Of a DNA stretch of 47,483 nt, positions 45,128 to 47,483 are shown piece by piece (positions within the stretch are counted from its first letter, which is position 1; each line of letters opens with the position of its first letter). Origin of the DNA: SAR116 cluster bacterium AG-313-A07 (lineage in GTDB: Bacteria > Pseudomonadota > Alphaproteobacteria > Thalassobaculales > Thalassobaculaceae); contig QBVV01000015.1 in assembly GCA_003284265.1 (NCBI GenBank), positions 1-47,483 on the forward strand. The letters run 5' to 3'. Below the pieces are notes generated by a model. It saw only the letters and a list, made by a program, of their open reading frames with translations. It was not told the origin of the DNA and ran no database searches. Position numbers and translations under genes: made by a program.

Positions 45128-45838
45128 ATGTCAAAGCCAGTTTGCTTGGTAACCGGTGTTGGACCAGAAAAAGGCACTGGAGCCGAAGTGGCAAAACGGT
45201 TTGCTGGCGGCGGATACCAAGTGGCGATGCTCGCCAGAAATAAAGATAATTTGATCGAACTAGAACAAACGATACAGGGCACTAAAGCATTTCCTTGCGA
45301 TGTTGGAGACCTTAAGACACTGGTAAACACAATACACCGAGTGCGCGAAGAACTCGGTGCCCCCTCTGTGGTTGTTCACAATGCAGCTAAAAGCAGTCGT
45401 GGTAGTATTTTAGAGCTAAATCCCGAAGACTTAGAACGAAATTTTAGAGTTAATACAACCGCACTATTATACCTTGCTCGCGAAACCATCCCTGAAATGT
45501 TGAAAGCAGGTCAAGGAACAATACTTGTCACTGGCAACACATCCGCAACTCGGGGAATTACAAATTGGGGTTTTTTTGCCTCAACAAAGGCAGCTCAACG
45601 TATTTTAGCCGAATCTATCGCGCGTGAATTCGGACCAAAAGGTATACATACGGCTTATTTTATTATAGATGCGTTAATCGACACCCCACGCACTCGCCCA
45701 ATAATGGGTGCGGGCAAACCCGATGATTTTTTTTCGAAAGCTAGCGCGATTGCAGATGAAATGTTTCATGTTGCTCATCAGGATAGGTCAACATGGTCTT
45801 TTAATGTGGAACTGCGACCCTTTGGAGAAGTTTGGTAA
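45128..45838 (+). CDS. SDR-family protein lacking the catalytic Tyr
   Basis: 236 residues with the SDR fold. The cofactor loop is TGVGPEKGTGAEVAKRF (9-25), HNAAKSS matches NNAG, Ser139 is kept, but the YxxxK motif reads FASTK (Phe150, Lys154), so the catalytic Tyr is missing. GPKGIHTAYFIIDALIDTP matches a distinct bacterial SDR subgroup in which I have seen this Phe before. It may bind a cofactor without acting as a normal dehydrogenase. The start has GGAG seven bases upstream. It lies 40 bases after the PhyH gene. Confidence 0.86.
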   Translation: MSKPVCLVTGVGPEKGTGAEVAKRFAGGGYQVAMLARNKDNLIELEQTIQGTKAFPCDVGDLKTLVNTIHRVREELGAPSVVVHNAAKSSRGSILELNPEDLERNFRVNTTALLYLARETIPEMLKAGQGTILVTGNTSATRGITNWGFFASTKAAQRILAESIAREFGPKGIHTAYFIIDALIDTPRTRPIMGAGKPDDFFSKASAIADEMFHVAHQDRSTWSFNVELRPFGEVW

Positions 45839-45892
45839 ACGTTAACTAATACGATCTGAAAAAAAATTTTTATGAAGTTAAGAGGAAAATCA

Positions 45893-46846
45893 ATGCGAGC
45901 TATCGGTCATGGGAAGTATGGCGGCCCAGAAGTCTTAGAAATGATAGAGGTGCCAGAGGTAAATGCGGGAAAAGGCGAAGTCCGTATCCGTATTCACGCC
46001 GCCGCTGTTAACCCAACAGATATTATGTCGCGTAACGGTAGTCATTCTGAGCGTCAAAAGGTAGACCCATTCCCCTATGTGCCCGGCATGGACATAGCAG
46101 GAATTGTTGATCAAATTGGTCACGGTGTGGATACAGGCGTGAGTGTCGGAGATCGAGTAATCGCTATGGTTGTTCCAAAAGGCATTCATGGTGCATATCG
46201 TGAACAAATTGTCTTAAAAGCTAATGCGGTAGTACCTGCGCCAAGAAATACATCTCACGTCGAGGCATGCACCCTACCTATGAATAGTCTTACCGCACGC
46301 TTATCATTGGATTTAATGGGTTTGCAAGCTGGTTCGGTTTTAGCCGTTACCGGCTCGGCAGGCGCTTATGGTGGTTATATAATAGAACTAGCGAAAAATG
46401 ATGGGCTCACAGTAATAGCTGATGCTGCCGATAAAGACTATGACCTCGTAAAATCTCTTGGTGCCGATTATATCGTCCCGCGTGGTCCAAATATTGCTTC
46501 GGCTATTCGAAAAGAGTTTCCAGGGGGCGTGGATGGAATTGCTGATGGGGCAGTACAAAACGAAATAGTGATTGCCGCGGTGCGGAATGGTGGGGCATTT
46601 ACCGCTGTTCGAGGCTTTAAAGGAGAACCGGAACGTTCTATAAATTTCTCGCAAACCTTTGTAAGAAATTATGATGGTGAATTCGAAAAGCTAAATCAGT
46701 TAAGAAAACTTGTCGATGAGCAGAAACTTACACTCCGTATGGCCAGTACATATAAACCGGAAAATGTGTCCGCTGCCCACGAACGTTTGGAGGCAGGGGG
46801 AACAAGAGGAAGACTGGTAATAGAATTTTATCCTGAAGACATTTAA
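45893..46846 (+). CDS. zinc-independent MDR oxidoreductase (NADPH:quinone oxidoreductase-like)
   Basis: Medium-chain dehydrogenase/reductase of about 317 residues. The N-terminal GroES-like domain has VNPTDIMSRNG and VPGMDIAGIVDQIG; the nucleotide domain has VTGSAGAYGGYIIELA near 146. The zinc-binding Cys and His set is absent, as in quinone oxidoreductases. ATG 45893 is preferred because AGAGGA lies at ideal spacing; an ATG seven codons earlier has none. It probably reduces an enone or quinone with NADPH. It is 54 bases after the SDR gene, in the same direction. Confidence 0.88.
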   Translation: MRAIGHGKYGGPEVLEMIEVPEVNAGKGEVRIRIHAAAVNPTDIMSRNGSHSERQKVDPFPYVPGMDIAGIVDQIGHGVDTGVSVGDRVIAMVVPKGIHGAYREQIVLKANAVVPAPRNTSHVEACTLPMNSLTARLSLDLMGLQAGSVLAVTGSAGAYGGYIIELAKNDGLTVIADAADKDYDLVKSLGADYIVPRGPNIASAIRKEFPGGVDGIADGAVQNEIVIAAVRNGGAFTAVRGFKGEPERSINFSQTFVRNYDGEFEKLNQLRKLVDEQKLTLRMASTYKPENVSAAHERLEAGGTRGRLVIEFYPEDI

Positions 46847-47112
46847 TAACTATTAAATTATGGTCCATTCGTTTCTTTTCTTTAAGAGGGGCCGACAAGT
46901 TTCTAAAAAAATAGAAAGATGAAATTTGGATATCCATTACATGTTAAACGTAATAGATTTTTTTATAGAAGCGCCTTGATAGACAACAGCAAAAGGTCTA
47001 CGAAATCACACAGAGGTTTACAAAAATAAATCTGGAAACATTCAGGCTAACTATGAGGCTTCCTTAAAAAAACTTTACAACGACATCCCGCAACAATTGA
47101 AAGGAACAGAGA

Positions 47113-47483
47113 ATGAAAACCGCTAAAGATTACTTAGAAGAGGCCAATGCAGTAGTAAAAAAAATCGATGTGGCCGACGCCATAGAAAAACACAAAGCAG
47201 GTTCAACTATTTTCATAGATGTACGAGATAGTTCCGATATAGAAAAAACAGGGACTATTTCTGGTGCACTAAAAATACAACGTGGGCTAATTGAATTTGT
47301 AGCTGACGAAGCTACCGGCCTTTACAACGAAGCACTAAAAAAAGATTCCGAACTAATTCTAGTTTGTGGTGCGGGTGGTCAAGCCGCTTTGACTGGTAAA
47401 ACACTTGTTGATATGGGATATACAAATGTTTCTAACGTCGGAGCTATTGGTGACTGGGAAAAGAACAACGGTCCAATGGATAA
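47113..47483 (+). CDS. rhodanese-domain protein, truncated by the window edge
   Basis: 123 residues are visible and the frame is still open at the last base. It is a single rhodanese domain: FIDVRDSSD near residue 34 is the CH2A-type strand, and VCGAGGQAAL near 84 carries the active-site Cys85, followed by LVDMGYTNVSNVGAIGDWEKN. Such proteins move sulfane sulfur, or act as general thiol enzymes. The ATG has AAGGAA upstream. It is separated from the MDR gene by 266 bases with no other gene; that gap is AT-rich and holds nothing I can identify. Confidence 0.88.
   Translation, partial: MKTAKDYLEEANAVVKKIDVADAIEKHKAGSTIFIDVRDSSDIEKTGTISGALKIQRGLIEFVADEATGLYNEALKKDSELILVCGAGGQAALTGKTLVDMGYTNVSNVGAIGDWEKNNGPMD

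Noticed and set aside
1..47483. CRISPR arrays, insertion sequences or prophage
   Set aside because: No regularly spaced repeats, transposase, integrase or phage structural gene was seen on reading both strands.

Overview
The window is about 47.5 kb of AT-rich, gene-dense bacterial DNA with a Gram-negative, alphaproteobacterial flavour. The signs are the DUF374 / waaA / lpxK / lpxL lipid A block, the DUF3429 and ABHD10-like proteins, the FlmG-like TPR glycosyltransferase and the ParA-containing chemosensory operon. TTG and GTG starts are common. A marine or uncultured Rhodospirillales-like organism would fit, but the sequence alone does not fix the taxon. I see no rRNA, CRISPR, transposase, integrase or phage gene. 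One tRNA, tRNA-Ser(GGA), is present.

Layout. (1) 1-8 kb holds core envelope and housekeeping genes: DUF374 acyltransferase, waaA, lpxK and an LpxL-type acyltransferase run rightward; an M23 peptidase and xseA run leftward; purD runs right and a DUF3429 membrane protein left. (2) 8-9 kb has an HSD10-like short-chain dehydrogenase. (3) 9-17 kb is a nonulosonic (pseudaminic-type) acid locus. A leftward arm encodes pseG, a luciferase-like flavin monooxygenase, an SpsF-type cytidylyltransferase, the pseudaminic-associated methylase and a phytanoyl-CoA dioxygenase-like enzyme. A rightward arm encodes pseI and a TPR plus GT-B-like protein resembling flagellin glycosyltransferase FlmG. (4) 16.5-26 kb is mixed: GNAT, small membrane proteins, a TPR lipoprotein-like or secreted protein, an ABHD10-like hydrolase, GT4 and GT9 glycosyltransferases, a ChaC-like cyclotransferase, a DAO-type oxidase, a GST, a ferredoxin-reductase-like flavoprotein and an S49 peptidase. 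(5) 26-30.5 kb holds tRNA-Ser, a DUF3137 protein, a second GST, and a 657-residue metallophosphoesterase fused to an unrecognised C-terminal domain. (6) 30.5-44 kb is a chemosensory system: one MCP facing left, then a tight rightward operon of tandem-CheW protein, MCP, hybrid CheA-REC, multi-receiver class III nucleotide cyclase, cheR, cheB and a ParA-like ATPase. (7) 44-47.5 kb has a second phytanoyl-CoA dioxygenase-like gene, an unusual SDR, a quinone-oxidoreductase-like MDR protein and a rhodanese truncated by the window edge.

How the genes may work together. The lipid A genes finish Kdo2-lipid A. The nonulosonate genes would make and CMP-activate a 9-carbon sugar, and the TPR-GT could attach it to flagellin; the methylase, dioxygenase and flavin monooxygenase beside them suggest extra tailoring. 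The chemosensory operon has no stand-alone CheY and no flagellar gene next to it, but it does have a receiver-cyclase with a complete catalytic set. This suggests that its output is a cyclic nucleotide (most likely cAMP) rather than, or in addition to, flagellar bias.
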